NCBI GenBank assembly: GCA_046295455.1
Contig: JBKBNI010000001.1
Coordinates: forward strand, 248,001-312,000
Source of the DNA: Thermaurantimonas sp046295455
GTDB taxonomy: Bacteria; Bacteroidota; Bacteroidia; Flavobacteriales; Schleiferiaceae
Reading direction: 5' to 3'
DNA length: 64,000 nucleotides
The position numbers and the translations under genes were made by a program. Below the pieces are notes generated by a model that worked only from the letters and a program-made list of their open reading frames with translations, searched no databases and was not told the DNA's origin. Below, in pieces: positions 7,044-16,652 of this stretch; position 1 is the stretch's first letter, and every line of letters begins with the position of its first letter.

Positions 7044-9941
7044 ATGAAACAGAAGATTATTTTACTCGCCCTATGTGCCTCCTTTGCAGTGCACAGTCAG
7101 TCAGGGAGTTCTTTTATGAAAAAAGGGGACTACCGCGCAGCGGCCTATGCATTTGAAAACGAAGTTGCACAGAAGCCTGAGAGATATTTTGATCTGGCTA
7201 AAGCCTACTTCATGATGCGCGACTTTGACCGCGCCAGCGAAGCCTTGGAACAGTACAAACAAAAAGATCCAAAAGCCAAAACCAGCGAAGCCGACTGGTG
7301 GCTAAGTATGCTCAGAAGAGGTGATGAACCTGTGAAGCCCGTTCATCTGGGAGATAGCATCAATACGTCTGTACCGGAAATGCTGCCACTGATCTCGCGC
7401 GATGGCAAGCGTATCTTCTTCGCCGGGCGCAAACGCGCCGGAGGTGCCGGAGGATATGACATATGGTACAGTGACCGGCGTGACGACGGCACATGGAGCA
7501 CTCCTCAGCAGATTGAAGCTCTGAGTACGTCCAAAGACGAAATACTTTGGAGCCTATCACCAGATGCGCAGGTGGCTCTGCTTGGTGGTAAACACGCGGG
7601 CAGATTTGGAAAGGATGATATTTACTACTCTGTGCGAAATGCCGAAGGTCGAGAGTGGAGTCAACCTTGCAATCTCGGCGCTGCGATCAATACCAAAGCC
7701 TATGAAGGCCAGGCCTGTCTTGCCGCAGATGGACAGACGCTGATCTTTGTGAGCAATCGGAAGGGCGGCAAAGGCAAAATGGACTTGTATATGAGCCGTC
7801 TGACGGCCACGGGGTGGAGTACTCCGATCAATCTGGGAGAAACCCTAAATACATCCGGTGACGAAATGTATCCCAAGCTCAGCGCCGATGGCAAGACGCT
7901 GTACTTTACATCCAACGGTCATGGCGGATTCGGTGGATACGACCTGTATATGTCCAGGAGGCTGGACGACTCCTATACGCAGTGGAGCACGCCTGTCAAT
8001 ATGGGCGCCTACATCAACACCATCGGCGATGAATTTGACTTTTCCATTACCACAGAAGGCAATCTGGCTTACTTCTTCCGCAAATCTCCCGGAAGAAAGG
8101 CAAATACAGACATATACCGAACGATTATCCCCATCATGCTGCGACCTGAGAAAACCGTAAATATCACAGGTATTGTGCTGCATGAAAAAGATTCGGCGGC
8201 ATTGCTCAACATAAGATTTGTAGATCTATCCATCGGTAAAGAAGTAGCAAGGGTGGCTACCAATGCGACAACGGGCAGATATTTTACCCAGCTGACATTA
8301 GGCAAAAAATACCTCGCCGAAATCAATACCCGTGGATTTCTCTATGTAGCGGATACCATAGATCTTACAGACATTCGCCGGCTGGTGCCGCGGGACAGTT
8401 TTAAAAGAAGGTTAAATGCTGAAATGCAGGCCATTCAACATCAGCGCTCATTGCTTGAGAGCCGGCTTAAAGAAATTGACCAACGCATTTTATCGGAAAA
8501 TGATCGCATCAAGGAACAATACGAAGCTCTGCTGAAAGACCTTGCACAGAGCGAACTTCACCTTCGCGCCATATCGGCTGAGGTAGAACAATCGCGCGAT
8601 CGCTGGCTGCTGGAGGATGTGGTAATCCCTGACATGGTCCGCGACTATCGCGTGCAGAGAAGCAGTGTGGGATCGAGTTTTGAACTCAAAGACATCTACT
8701 TCGACCTGGGCAAAGCTACATTGACACCTCAATCGCGCGCCTCTCTTGACGCTTTGTATGAAATACTCGCTAAAAACGACATCTACATCGAGCTGGGAGG
8801 ACATACTGATTCTATCGGCAGCGACGATAATAATCTGAAACTTTCGCAAGAGCGTGTAAATGCCGTAAGGGATTATCTGGTAAATAAGGGAATTAACCCT
8901 CAGAGAATTAAAGCTGTGGGCTATGGTGAAAGCCGCCCGGTGGCAGATAATCGCACTGAAGAAGGCCGTCGCAAAAACCGCAGGGTAGAGGTGACCATCA
9001 TCGACCCACGCACGGCAGCATCCGGTACCGATGATCTGACCGACGAGAGCCCTGCCGAAAAGACGGTCTCTGAAACTTTTGAAATCACAGACTACTACTC
9101 TACCCTGCGAGCAGCCGCCAATCTGGCGGGTCTGCCTAAAAATAGTCCCTGTGCCTATGAAACCGAGAAACAGGTCCGCACGAAGGCAAAAAAGGTGAAG
9201 ACCCCTAAAGATCGGCCTCAAAAAAGCCCTCGTAAACCCGCGAAGGCAACCGACAGCGATCTGGTCATAGCCGACAGCAGACCGGCGAGAAAGAAAAGGA
9301 GGGTCAGAAGCGGATCGGGAGATGTGATCATCGATGGGACTGGTTCAGACCGCTCCACCCGCTCATCATCGGGCAGAGTACGATCAGACGTGATCCCAGA
9401 GGGCCATTACATCTACAAAACACTGAACATCTCCTACCTCAATATGGAAATTACACCTGATCAACTGCCTGTAATTGATAATTTTACCGGATTGCAACTA
9501 AACCTATCCGCAGGATCATTTCTCGAAACGCATCTTACTTATTATCTGAAAGGGAGTAATGTGGACTGGGGGGCAAATCTGGCTCAGCTTCTCAAAATTA
9601 ATATTGGAAAACCTTTGAATCTGCCTCTTCAGGCTATGCTGGGCTACAGGATTGATTATGTAAATCTGGGAGAAGTCGCTCCGCTGCCAGAAGAGAAAGT
9701 ACATCAGGGATTTATCAGTTTTCCTGTGGGACTGAGATACAATTTGGCTCTGAGCGAAGATTTTGTGATTGCGCCGGAGTACACCGTCAATTTGAATGGA
9801 TATGCGACGAATGAAATCGGTACTTCCCGATTCTCAAGTCTCGGTGTGCTTGCACGCTGGAAGTTTGTGCACGGCGGGTGGTATATAAACCGTGGTTCTA
9901 ACATCAATTTCACAGGATTCAAAGTTGGACTTTCTTTCTAA
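7044..9941 (+). CDS. TPR/PD40/OmpA envelope protein with extra C-terminal barrel-like domain
   Basis: 965 residues. Order of parts: signal peptide (1 to ~19), TPR-like helices (~22-85), four or five WD40-like PD40 units (~105-350, recurring pattern of DGK-xx-(Y/F)F...GGYDIW/LYMS), a carboxypeptidase-regulatory-like beta domain (~370-450), a coiled coil (~460-535), and an OmpA peptidoglycan-binding domain (~545-655, with GHTDSIGS and the NRRVEV end). Up to there it resembles Bacteroidota OmpA proteins such as the T9SS-associated PorE type. Unusually it continues for ~310 residues: a disordered, very basic linker (~700-780) and then an amphipathic beta-rich segment (~790-965) ending in Phe, as outer-membrane barrels do. 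It would bridge peptidoglycan and outer membrane. A strong terminator follows, so it is monocistronic. Confidence 0.8.
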   Translation: MKQKIILLALCASFAVHSQSGSSFMKKGDYRAAAYAFENEVAQKPERYFDLAKAYFMMRDFDRASEALEQYKQKDPKAKTSEADWWLSMLRRGDEPVKPVHLGDSINTSVPEMLPLISRDGKRIFFAGRKRAGGAGGYDIWYSDRRDDGTWSTPQQIEALSTSKDEILWSLSPDAQVALLGGKHAGRFGKDDIYYSVRNAEGREWSQPCNLGAAINTKAYEGQACLAADGQTLIFVSNRKGGKGKMDLYMSRLTATGWSTPINLGETLNTSGDEMYPKLSADGKTLYFTSNGHGGFGGYDLYMSRRLDDSYTQWSTPVNMGAYINTIGDEFDFSITTEGNLAYFFRKSPGRKANTDIYRTIIPIMLRPEKTVNITGIVLHEKDSAALLNIRFVDLSIGKEVARVATNATTGRYFTQLTLGKKYLAEINTRGFLYVADTIDLTDIRRLVPRDSFKRRLNAEMQAIQHQRSLLESRLKEIDQRILSENDRIKEQYEALLKDLAQSELHLRAISAEVEQSRDRWLLEDVVIPDMVRDYRVQRSSVGSSFELKDIYFDLGKATLTPQSRASLDALYEILAKNDIYIELGGHTDSIGSDDNNLKLSQERVNAVRDYLVNKGINPQRIKAVGYGESRPVADNRTEEGRRKNRRVEVTIIDPRTAASGTDDLTDESPAEKTVSETFEITDYYSTLRAAANLAGLPKNSPCAYETEKQVRTKAKKVKTPKDRPQKSPRKPAKATDSDLVIADSRPARKKRRVRSGSGDVIIDGTGSDRSTRSSSGRVRSDVIPEGHYIYKTLNISYLNMEITPDQLPVIDNFTGLQLNLSAGSFLETHLTYYLKGSNVDWGANLAQLLKINIGKPLNLPLQAMLGYRIDYVNLGEVAPLPEEKVHQGFISFPVGLRYNLALSEDFVIAPEYTVNLNGYATNEIGTSRFSSLGVLARWKFVHGGWYINRGSNINFTGFKVGLSF

Positions 9942-9976
9942 GCAGGTTGGGTTGTTTTGGTTAATCTGCTAAAGCG

Positions 9977-10003
9977 AAGGGGCATCTCAGGATGCCCCTT
10001 TTT
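9977..10003 (+). terminator. Strong rho-independent terminator
   Basis: A perfect 10-bp stem (9977-9986 with 9991-10000) with a TCAG tetraloop is followed by a T-run. It lies 36 bp after the OmpA-family gene and separates it from the carrier gene downstream. Confidence 0.9.
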
Positions 10004-10098
10004 GTTGTGCGAATGAGGGAGACTTTACGATCAATCAGTAAGGCAGGCTGCCTGAAAGGCTCCGTCTTACATTTGCTCAGTGCAATACTGCTAACTAC

Positions 10099-11004
10099 TT
10101 GGCTAATTTCGTGCTCATATTGTTTTGTCTGGCGGCAGGTCAGTTTCTCAGGAAAATTTCAGACTTTCCGAAGGACGGCCACAAGGCCCTGAATGCATAT
10201 ATCATCTATGTGGCGCTGCCTGCAGTGGCCTTTCGGTACGTGCCTCAGATACCCTGGAGCACAGCTGTGATATGGCCTTTTGCTTCTCAGTTTGCAGTTT
10301 TTGGAATTGCGTTGGTCGCTGTATGGATCTTTGCGAAAATCAAACCCATTGACACGGCTACGCGGGGTGCACTGCTTCTGACCATGGGGTTGAGCAATAC
10401 GTCGTTTGTAGGCTTTCCTTTGGTAGAGACGTGGTACGGGGCCGAATACATCAAGATCGCTTTGCTCTGTGACCAGGGGGCATTTTTTGTGCTGAGCATC
10501 CTGGGTGTAGGGTATGCCACCTATTATGCAGAAGGCCATGTAAGTGTGCGCTATCTGATCAGGAGGATTTTGATTTTCCCACCTTTTATAGCATTTGTGG
10601 GGGCTATTGCCGTTTCGGGATTTTCGCTGCCTGAGTGGTGGTCGACCCTGATGGAGAAGCTCTCTGCACCGCTGGTGCCTCTGGCGCTGATCTCGGTGTC
10701 GCTACAGATATCGTTTAAGGAACCCTTCAGCCGGTGGTCTGAATTGACCACCGCACTGGTGATTAAACTCATTTTTGCGCCGGCTATTATATGGATGATC
10801 CTGACTTCATTTGCTGCTCTTCCCGAGATGTATTTCAAAGTCACGGTGTTTGAGGCTGCTATGGCTCCAATGGTCACTTCATATGTGATTGCATCGCAGT
10901 TTCGTCTGAACTCATCCCTGGCGGGATACATCGTGGGCATTGGCATTTTGGTCTCTCTGGTGACGACGGCCGGGTGGTATGTGCTGATGGAGCGGTATGT
11001 CTGA
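10099..11004 (+). CDS. AEC-family (auxin efflux carrier-like) transporter
   Basis: About 301 residues, almost entirely hydrophobic, with roughly ten membrane segments. Features of the AEC family include the early NAYIIYVALPAVAF helix, the Gly/Asn-rich LTMGLSNTSFVGFP segment at the start of a middle helix, and the C-terminal AAMAPMVTSYVIASQF segment. Family members move organic acids or amino-acid-like anions; the substrate here is unknown. The start is uncertain: TTG at 10099 gives the best N-terminus, no in-frame ATG exists upstream before a stop at 10039, and GTG at 10111 is an alternative. It stands alone between a terminator and the repeat region. Confidence 0.8.
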   Translation: MANFVLILFCLAAGQFLRKISDFPKDGHKALNAYIIYVALPAVAFRYVPQIPWSTAVIWPFASQFAVFGIALVAVWIFAKIKPIDTATRGALLLTMGLSNTSFVGFPLVETWYGAEYIKIALLCDQGAFFVLSILGVGYATYYAEGHVSVRYLIRRILIFPPFIAFVGAIAVSGFSLPEWWSTLMEKLSAPLVPLALISVSLQISFKEPFSRWSELTTALVIKLIFAPAIIWMILTSFAALPEMYFKVTVFEAAMAPMVTSYVIASQFRLNSSLAGYIVGIGILVSLVTTAGWYVLMERYV

Positions 11005-11536
11005 GATGTATATCTTTTGTTTTTGAATCAAAAGTCGAAATGGCGCTACTTATTAAAGGTGCATATGGCAGGAAAAGTCCTTTGAGAAAACAATGATCTG
11101 ATCGCAAAGAGAATTGATGCCGCGCTGTCTTAAGATCGGTATGCGGGAAGCAGAACGGTGTGCTGAAATGCAAATGATAGCATCTGGATGGGATTGTTTG
11201 TCCTTTTTGGGAAAGAAGGAAAATTGTGTGGCTGGCCAACGACCGGGTACAGCTACAAAATCACAACGATGGCCTCCCGTCGCGTGAGGCATACGGAGCA
11301 TGACGGCTCTGCCGGCAGTGCGAAATCCGGAGCGCAGCGAAGGATAGAGCACCGAGCGAACAGCGAGTGCGGAGTACGCCGACCCTGACAAGGCGCACCG
11401 GCGCCTTCGTCAGGGGCACGCCCAAAAAATTCAAAAAAGAAATCTTGCCTGCCTGTGTGGGAATGGGCTATTTTCAACGGGTGAAAATTTTTTTAAGTAA
11501 TTTTTTTAAACTTCTGTTTTTTAATACATTACACAT
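11005..11536. other. 530-bp intergenic region upstream of recA
   Basis: No convincing gene. The left half is unremarkable. The right half holds a GC-rich element with a strong hairpin (listed separately), then an A/T-rich stretch of T-runs just before the recA start that probably contains its promoter, although no full TAnnTTTG box is present. Confidence 0.5.
11266..11426. repeat. GC-rich repeat-like element with long hairpin
   Basis: A sharply GC-rich block in an otherwise AT-rich spacer. It includes iterated short units (gagcg/gcgag, e.g. around 11330-11375) and a 14-bp stem, 11383-11396 with 11401-11415, broken by one bulged base and closed by an ACCG loop. It lacks a T-run, so it is not a standard terminator. 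Composition, structure and position suggest a dispersed intergenic repeat (REP/MITE-like); minus-strand translations of it (SLRSGFR...AGRAVMLRMPHA) resemble spurious proteins I associate with other Bacteroidota genomes, which fits a mobile or dispersed repeat but is from memory. Confidence 0.55.
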
Positions 11537-12547
11537 ATGAGTAACGATAAGGAGGCCAAACTCCGGGCCCTGAAACTGACGCTGGAGAAGATGGACAAGA
11601 CCTATGGCAAGGGGGCTGTGATGCGCATGGGCGATGCTCCTGTGGAGCAGCTGGAGGTGATATCTACCGGCTCGATCGGCCTGGATGTGGCGCTGGGGGT
11701 GGGTGGATACCCGAAAGGCAGAATCATCGAAATATTCGGTCCGGAATCGTCGGGCAAGACGACGCTGACGCTGCATGCCATCGCCGAGGTGCAGAAGCAG
11801 GGTGGAATCGCGGCCTTCATCGATGCTGAGCACGCGTTTGACCGGTTTTATGCAGAAAAGCTGGGGATCAATACCGATGATCTGATCATCTCTCAACCGG
11901 ATAACGGAGAACAAGCTCTCGAGATCGCCGACAACCTGATCCGCTCAGGTGCCATCGACCTGATCGTAATCGACTCGGTGGCTGCGCTGACTCCAAGAAG
12001 TGAAATCGAGGGAGAAATGGGCGATTCGAAAGTAGGCCTTCAGGCCAGGCTGATGTCGCAGGCTCTACGAAAACTGACGGCTACGATCAGTAAAACAAAC
12101 TCGTGCTGCATCTTCATCAACCAACTCAGGGAGAAGATAGGAGTGATGTTTGGCAATCCGGAGACCACCACAGGTGGCAATGCCCTGAAATTCTATGCTT
12201 CGGTGCGAATCGATATCCGCCGGAGTACACAGATCAAAGAGGGAGACAACGTGACAGGCAACCGCGTGAAGGTAAAGGTGGTGAAAAACAAGGTGGCACC
12301 GCCGTTTCGCAGTGCAGAATTTGACATCATGTATGGTGAGGGCATTTCCAAGATCGGTGAAATCATCGATATGGGTACGGAGTTTAATATCATCAAAAAG
12401 AGCGGAAGCTGGTACAGCTACGGAGATACGCGCCTGGCTCAGGGGCGGGACGCAGTAAAACAACTGCTGAATGACAACCCTGAACTCTGCGAAGAGCTGG
12501 AAACGAAAGTGCGTGAAAAACTGAAAGAAAATCAGCTAAATGCATAA
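11537..12547 (+). CDS. recA: Recombinase RecA
   Basis: 336 residues, normal length. RecA forms ATP-dependent filaments on single-stranded DNA for strand exchange and triggers LexA-type self-cleavage. Walker A is GPESSGKT at 68-75; LIVIDSVAALTPRSEIEGE is the Walker B region, and the L2 loop region (FGNPETTTGGNALKFYASVR) is present. The C-terminal tail is short. It starts 48 bp upstream of serS in the same direction, so the two may share a transcript. No SOS-box-like palindrome was recognised upstream; a GC-rich hairpin element lies about 120 bp before the start. Confidence 0.98.
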   Translation: MSNDKEAKLRALKLTLEKMDKTYGKGAVMRMGDAPVEQLEVISTGSIGLDVALGVGGYPKGRIIEIFGPESSGKTTLTLHAIAEVQKQGGIAAFIDAEHAFDRFYAEKLGINTDDLIISQPDNGEQALEIADNLIRSGAIDLIVIDSVAALTPRSEIEGEMGDSKVGLQARLMSQALRKLTATISKTNSCCIFINQLREKIGVMFGNPETTTGGNALKFYASVRIDIRRSTQIKEGDNVTGNRVKVKVVKNKVAPPFRSAEFDIMYGEGISKIGEIIDMGTEFNIIKKSGSWYSYGDTRLAQGRDAVKQLLNDNPELCEELETKVREKLKENQLNA

Positions 12548-12594
12548 GCGCAGGCGCTCCGCTCGGTGAAAATGGTAACAAATACTCTTTAAAA

Positions 12595-13863
12595 ATGCTA
12601 GTACTACAGGATATACGCGACCAGACTGACAGAATCATTCACGCTCTGAACAAGAGAAATCTGGATTCAAAAACCATCATCGATCAAATCCTGAAAGCAG
12701 ACGCTCACAGGCGCTCACTACAGACAAGGCTGGATGATCTGCGCAATGAGGCCAATTTGATCGGCAAACAGGTCGGACACCTTCAGCGCGAGGGAAGAAA
12801 AGAGGAAGCCCAGGCGCTTATGCAGCGCAGTGCGGAATTGAAAGAAACCATAAAACAGCTGACCGAACAACTTCGGGAGTCAGAAGATCAACTTCGCGAC
12901 CTACTGCTCACTGTACCCAATGCACCGGCTGAAGTGGTAAAACAAGGCACTTCGGCAGATGACAATGAGATCGTAGGTACATGGGGTGCAGCTGCTGCCC
13001 TACCGGAGGATGCCTTGCCCCATTGGGAAATTGCCAAAAAACTTGACATAATCGATTTCGAATTGGGGGTAAAGGTCACGGGCAGCGGATTTCCGGTGTA
13101 TAAAGGGAAAGGGGCTCGCCTGCAGAGGGCGCTGATCAACTACTTTCTTGACTACAATACCCGCTACGGTTATGAAGAGGTACAGCCTCCTCACTTTGTG
13201 AATGAAGCATCGGGATTTGGCACTGGTCAGTTGCCGGATAAAGAGGGGCAGATGTACTACATCGAAAAAGATCAGTTGTATGCTATACCCACGGCAGAAG
13301 TTCCGGTGACTAATTTTTTCAGGGATATAATTTTATCTGAGTCTGAACTGCCCAAAAAGCTGACAGCATACACACCGTGTTTTCGGAGAGAGGCCGGGTC
13401 GTATGGTGCGCATGTACGCGGACTGAACAGGCTTCACCAGTTTGACAAGGTGGAAATCGTGGTGATCAGTCATCCGGATCAATCTCTTGCCATGCTGGAT
13501 CAGATGGTCGAGCATGTGGCCGGACTACTTCGCTCGCTGGAGCTTCCATACAGAATACTTCGGTTGTGTGGGGGTGATATGGGATTTGCCAGTGCGATGA
13601 CGTACGACTTTGAGGTGTGGTCGGCCGCTCAGAGGCGCTGGCTGGAGGTGAGTTCAGTCTCGACGTTCGACAGCTTTCAGGCCAACCGACTACAACTCCG
13701 CTTCAAAGATCAGGACGGAAAAAACCGACTCTGCCATACGCTCAATGGCTCTTCGCTGGCCCTGCCCCGGGTGGTGGCAGCCCTACTGGAAAACAATTGG
13801 GACGGGGCGCAGATCCACCTGCCGGAGGTCCTGCACAGCTACACGGGATTTTCATCCATTTAG
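12595..13863 (+). CDS. serS: Seryl-tRNA synthetase
   Basis: 422 residues. Charges tRNA-Ser with serine in the cytoplasm. The N-terminal ~110 residues form the long antiparallel coiled-coil arm that binds the tRNA variable arm (heptad-like Leu/Arg/Glu pattern at 30-105). The class II core follows: the serine-site TAEVPVTN near 228-235, motif 2 starting FRREAGSYG, and motif 3 with NGSSLALPRVVAALLENN near the C-terminus. Starts at ATG 12595, 47 bp after recA; the next gene begins 6 bp after its stop, suggesting co-transcription. Confidence 0.97.
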   Translation: MLVLQDIRDQTDRIIHALNKRNLDSKTIIDQILKADAHRRSLQTRLDDLRNEANLIGKQVGHLQREGRKEEAQALMQRSAELKETIKQLTEQLRESEDQLRDLLLTVPNAPAEVVKQGTSADDNEIVGTWGAAAALPEDALPHWEIAKKLDIIDFELGVKVTGSGFPVYKGKGARLQRALINYFLDYNTRYGYEEVQPPHFVNEASGFGTGQLPDKEGQMYYIEKDQLYAIPTAEVPVTNFFRDIILSESELPKKLTAYTPCFRREAGSYGAHVRGLNRLHQFDKVEIVVISHPDQSLAMLDQMVEHVAGLLRSLELPYRILRLCGGDMGFASAMTYDFEVWSAAQRRWLEVSSVSTFDSFQANRLQLRFKDQDGKNRLCHTLNGSSLALPRVVAALLENNWDGAQIHLPEVLHSYTGFSSI

Positions 13864-13869
13864 CGCGTC

Positions 13870-14907
13870 ATGCATTTTCTGCTCGTAGGTCAGGGCATCG
13901 CCGGAAGTACGGTAGCCTTAATGGCTGAAAAAGCCGGGCTCCGAATCACCAACATCAGCCTGCCCATCCTGAGCAATGCATCGATGGTAGCCTCTGGTCT
14001 ATGGAATCCTGTGGTGCTGAAGCGCATGACTCTGGTCTGGAGAGCGGCTGACATGCTCAAAGCGCTGGAAGACTTCTATCCCTGGGCAGAATCGGTGACC
14101 GAAAGCAGCTTTTATCATCCAAAGCCGATCTTCAGACTCTTTCACAATGTGAGTGAGGTCAATGAGTGGCATTCGAAATGTTCTCTGCCTGTATGGAGAG
14201 ACATACTGAAACCGGAAGTGACAGAACTCCCCGCGTACATACAGGCTCCTCTGGGTGCAGGAGAGCTCATGCATACAGGCTGGGTGGATACTCGTGCCTA
14301 CATTCAGGCGGTACACAGAAGATTGCAGTTTCTTGAAAGTGTCTTCTTTGAAGAATTTCACTATGATAAGCTGAAGCTGACTGAGTCGGGAGTGGTATAT
14401 CAGGGCATACGATACGACGGGGTCATCTTTGCTGACGGTATACACGGCTGGCAGAAGAATCCATGGTTTCCGCGCACATTTATGCGGCCTACCCGAGGTG
14501 ATGTGCTGACGGTCAGCGACTTGCCTGATGACTGGAACTTTGTGCTGCACTTTCGCCACTTTGTACTCCCCCTTGGAGAGAACCAATGGAAACTGGGAGC
14601 CACTTACGACTTCAGACACCTGGCTCCCCACCCCAACTTGCTGATGGCCAATGAAATGCTCAACTCGCTGAAGTCTGTAGCTCATGTATCCCCCAAAGTA
14701 GTCGAGACACAGGCAGGCATCCGCCCTAATACAAAAGACCGCCGGCCAATGATCGGTTCTCATCCCCGACATCCACAACTATACTTCATCAACGGTCTGG
14801 GCAGCAGAGGTGTGTTGATGGCTCCCAAACTGGCGGAGTGGCTCCTGATAAACATAACGGACAATATCACCATACCCGAAGATGTGAACATAGCAAGAGC
14901 ATTTTGA
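13870..14907 (+). CDS. FAD-dependent oxidoreductase (DAO family)
   Basis: 345 residues. The N-terminus VGQGIAGSTVALMAEKAG (from residue 6) is a Rossmann dinucleotide fold (GxGxxG). The C-terminal TQAGIRPNTKDRRPMIG and NGLGSRGVLMAP segments match the FAD-binding end of the D-amino-acid oxidase/glycine oxidase (DAO) family. The substrate is unknown; no signal peptide, so cytoplasmic. It begins 6 bp after serS and is probably in its operon. Confidence 0.8.
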   Translation: MHFLLVGQGIAGSTVALMAEKAGLRITNISLPILSNASMVASGLWNPVVLKRMTLVWRAADMLKALEDFYPWAESVTESSFYHPKPIFRLFHNVSEVNEWHSKCSLPVWRDILKPEVTELPAYIQAPLGAGELMHTGWVDTRAYIQAVHRRLQFLESVFFEEFHYDKLKLTESGVVYQGIRYDGVIFADGIHGWQKNPWFPRTFMRPTRGDVLTVSDLPDDWNFVLHFRHFVLPLGENQWKLGATYDFRHLAPHPNLLMANEMLNSLKSVAHVSPKVVETQAGIRPNTKDRRPMIGSHPRHPQLYFINGLGSRGVLMAPKLAEWLLINITDNITIPEDVNIARAF

Positions 14908-15108
14908 TCGCACCATTATGGACGCTGTGTAATCCTCCCACTTTAAAATACGCGGGTGCATCGAATGTATCGATCTTCAGATACAAGATTTTATTCGGTG
15001 CTTGATTGTTTGAAAGAGGGGTTCAAAAAGTGGTAGAAAACGGAGCCGGCAGCATTTTTCCGCAATGGCTGATTTCTGTTAAGATATTTTCGCGGAAACA
15101 AAAGGCTG

Positions 15109-16500
15109 ATGAGCGCGCACACTTTTCAAAAATCCAACTCTCCGGACAGTATTCTGTTGATTATCGCATTTCTCGGGCTTGTATATTTATTGTCGTTTGT
15201 GATTCCGTCGGGAAGATATGAGCGGATTGAGTCGCAAGGACGTACGGTATTGGTGCCGGGCAGTTATCAGCCGGTCGAGAAGGATTTTCAATCCATCATG
15301 AAACTGCTTTCAGCGCCGGCGCGGGGATTTACGGCTTCGGCTGAGGTCATAGCCTTTGTGCTGCTGATCGGAGGTGCCTTCGGAGTCATCAATGCAACAG
15401 GGGCTCTGGAGAGTGGTCTGAAGTCGATGGTGGAGCTCACGACCCGACACAAGATTCTCCATAGAATCTTTCCTGCAGTGCTGATATTTATCTTTTCACT
15501 GGCAGGAAACACCTTTGGCATGAGCGAAGAGGTTATTGTGTTTGTTTTGATTATACTGCCGCTTGCCAGGCAGATGGGCTATGATACACTCACCGGCCTG
15601 GCCATACCTTTTATAGGGGCAGGAGTTGGTTTTGCGGGAGCGGCTTTTAACCCTTTTACGGTCGGAATTGCACAGGGAATAGCCGAACTTCCGCCGTTTT
15701 CCGGATTTGAATACCGAATGGTTATATGGTCGGTATTTACACTGGCAGCTGTTGTGTTTATATACCGGCATATGTACAAAATATCGCTAAAGCCCGAGGC
15801 GGGATATTTTTCGGAAATCCCATTTCAGGAATCATCATCCAACCCCCGCAATGAAATTACCCTACGTCACAAGCTGGTTATCATGATTTTTTTAGGGGGC
15901 ATCTTGCTGCTCATTGCAGGCGTGAAGTTGTGGAATTGGTACATCCCCGAGTTGGCGGGTCTGTTTATCGGAGTGGCTGTCATTTCTGCCGGTATTGCCG
16001 GTCTAAGGGCGGGCGATGGGGTCGGTAGTTTTCTGAAGGGGTGTGGCGATATGTTACCTGTAGTAGTCATCATTGGACTTTCGCGCTCCATACTAGTCCT
16101 GGCCGAAGATTCACTGATTATCGATACCATACTTCATGCTGTTGTGTCAGCTACGGGACATTTACCACTCGAGGCTGCCGTACAGATTATGTTTTTGGTG
16201 CAGGGAATGATTAATTTCTTCATTCCTTCCGGTTCAGGTCAAGCGGCTCTGACCATGCCTCTGATGACTCCTCTGGCCGATTTACTCGGAATTCATAGAC
16301 AGACTGCCGTACTGGCATTTCAGTTTGGCGATGGAATTTTTAATATGATTATTCCGACCAGTGGGGTCACGATGGGGGTGCTATCGATTGCGAAAGTACC
16401 TTATCGAATTTGGTTGAGCTGGTGTGGTAAACTTATAATCTGGCTGGTTATTTTATCCATGGCAGCATTAGCTATAAGCGTAGTGCTAAATGTATGGTGA
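15109..16500 (+). CDS. YfcC-family membrane carrier
   Basis: 463 residues with about twelve hydrophobic segments. The overall pattern, with SFVIPSGRYER near the N-terminus, GNTFGMSEE, AAFNPFTVGIAQGIAELP and FFIPSGSGQAALTMPLMTPLADLLG, is typical of the YfcC / short-chain dicarboxylate-arginine carrier superfamily (PF03606). Substrates of this family are mostly organic or amino acids; not predictable here. Start ATG at 15109; 200 bp separate it from the flavoprotein upstream, so it may have its own promoter. It converges with the LytTR regulator gene. Confidence 0.8.
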   Translation: MSAHTFQKSNSPDSILLIIAFLGLVYLLSFVIPSGRYERIESQGRTVLVPGSYQPVEKDFQSIMKLLSAPARGFTASAEVIAFVLLIGGAFGVINATGALESGLKSMVELTTRHKILHRIFPAVLIFIFSLAGNTFGMSEEVIVFVLIILPLARQMGYDTLTGLAIPFIGAGVGFAGAAFNPFTVGIAQGIAELPPFSGFEYRMVIWSVFTLAAVVFIYRHMYKISLKPEAGYFSEIPFQESSSNPRNEITLRHKLVIMIFLGGILLLIAGVKLWNWYIPELAGLFIGVAVISAGIAGLRAGDGVGSFLKGCGDMLPVVVIIGLSRSILVLAEDSLIIDTILHAVVSATGHLPLEAAVQIMFLVQGMINFFIPSGSGQAALTMPLMTPLADLLGIHRQTAVLAFQFGDGIFNMIIPTSGVTMGVLSIAKVPYRIWLSWCGKLIIWLVILSMAALAISVVLNVW

Positions 16501-16652
16501 GGTCACATCCGCGAAATCCATGCACCGCTTTGGATACCTCGTCCTTGATGATGCCGGTAGATTGAGAGTTGAACAGTTTAGCCCAAAGGATAACTCCTGT
16601 GTTTTTTTAAAAAAATCACAACTCCTCGGATTTACTGTTCAGGGCTGTGGCT

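Noticed and set aside
11053..11391. 112-codon minus-strand frame across the GC-rich element upstream of recA
   Set aside because: The translation resembles spurious repeat-derived proteins; treated as a repeat signal, not a gene.
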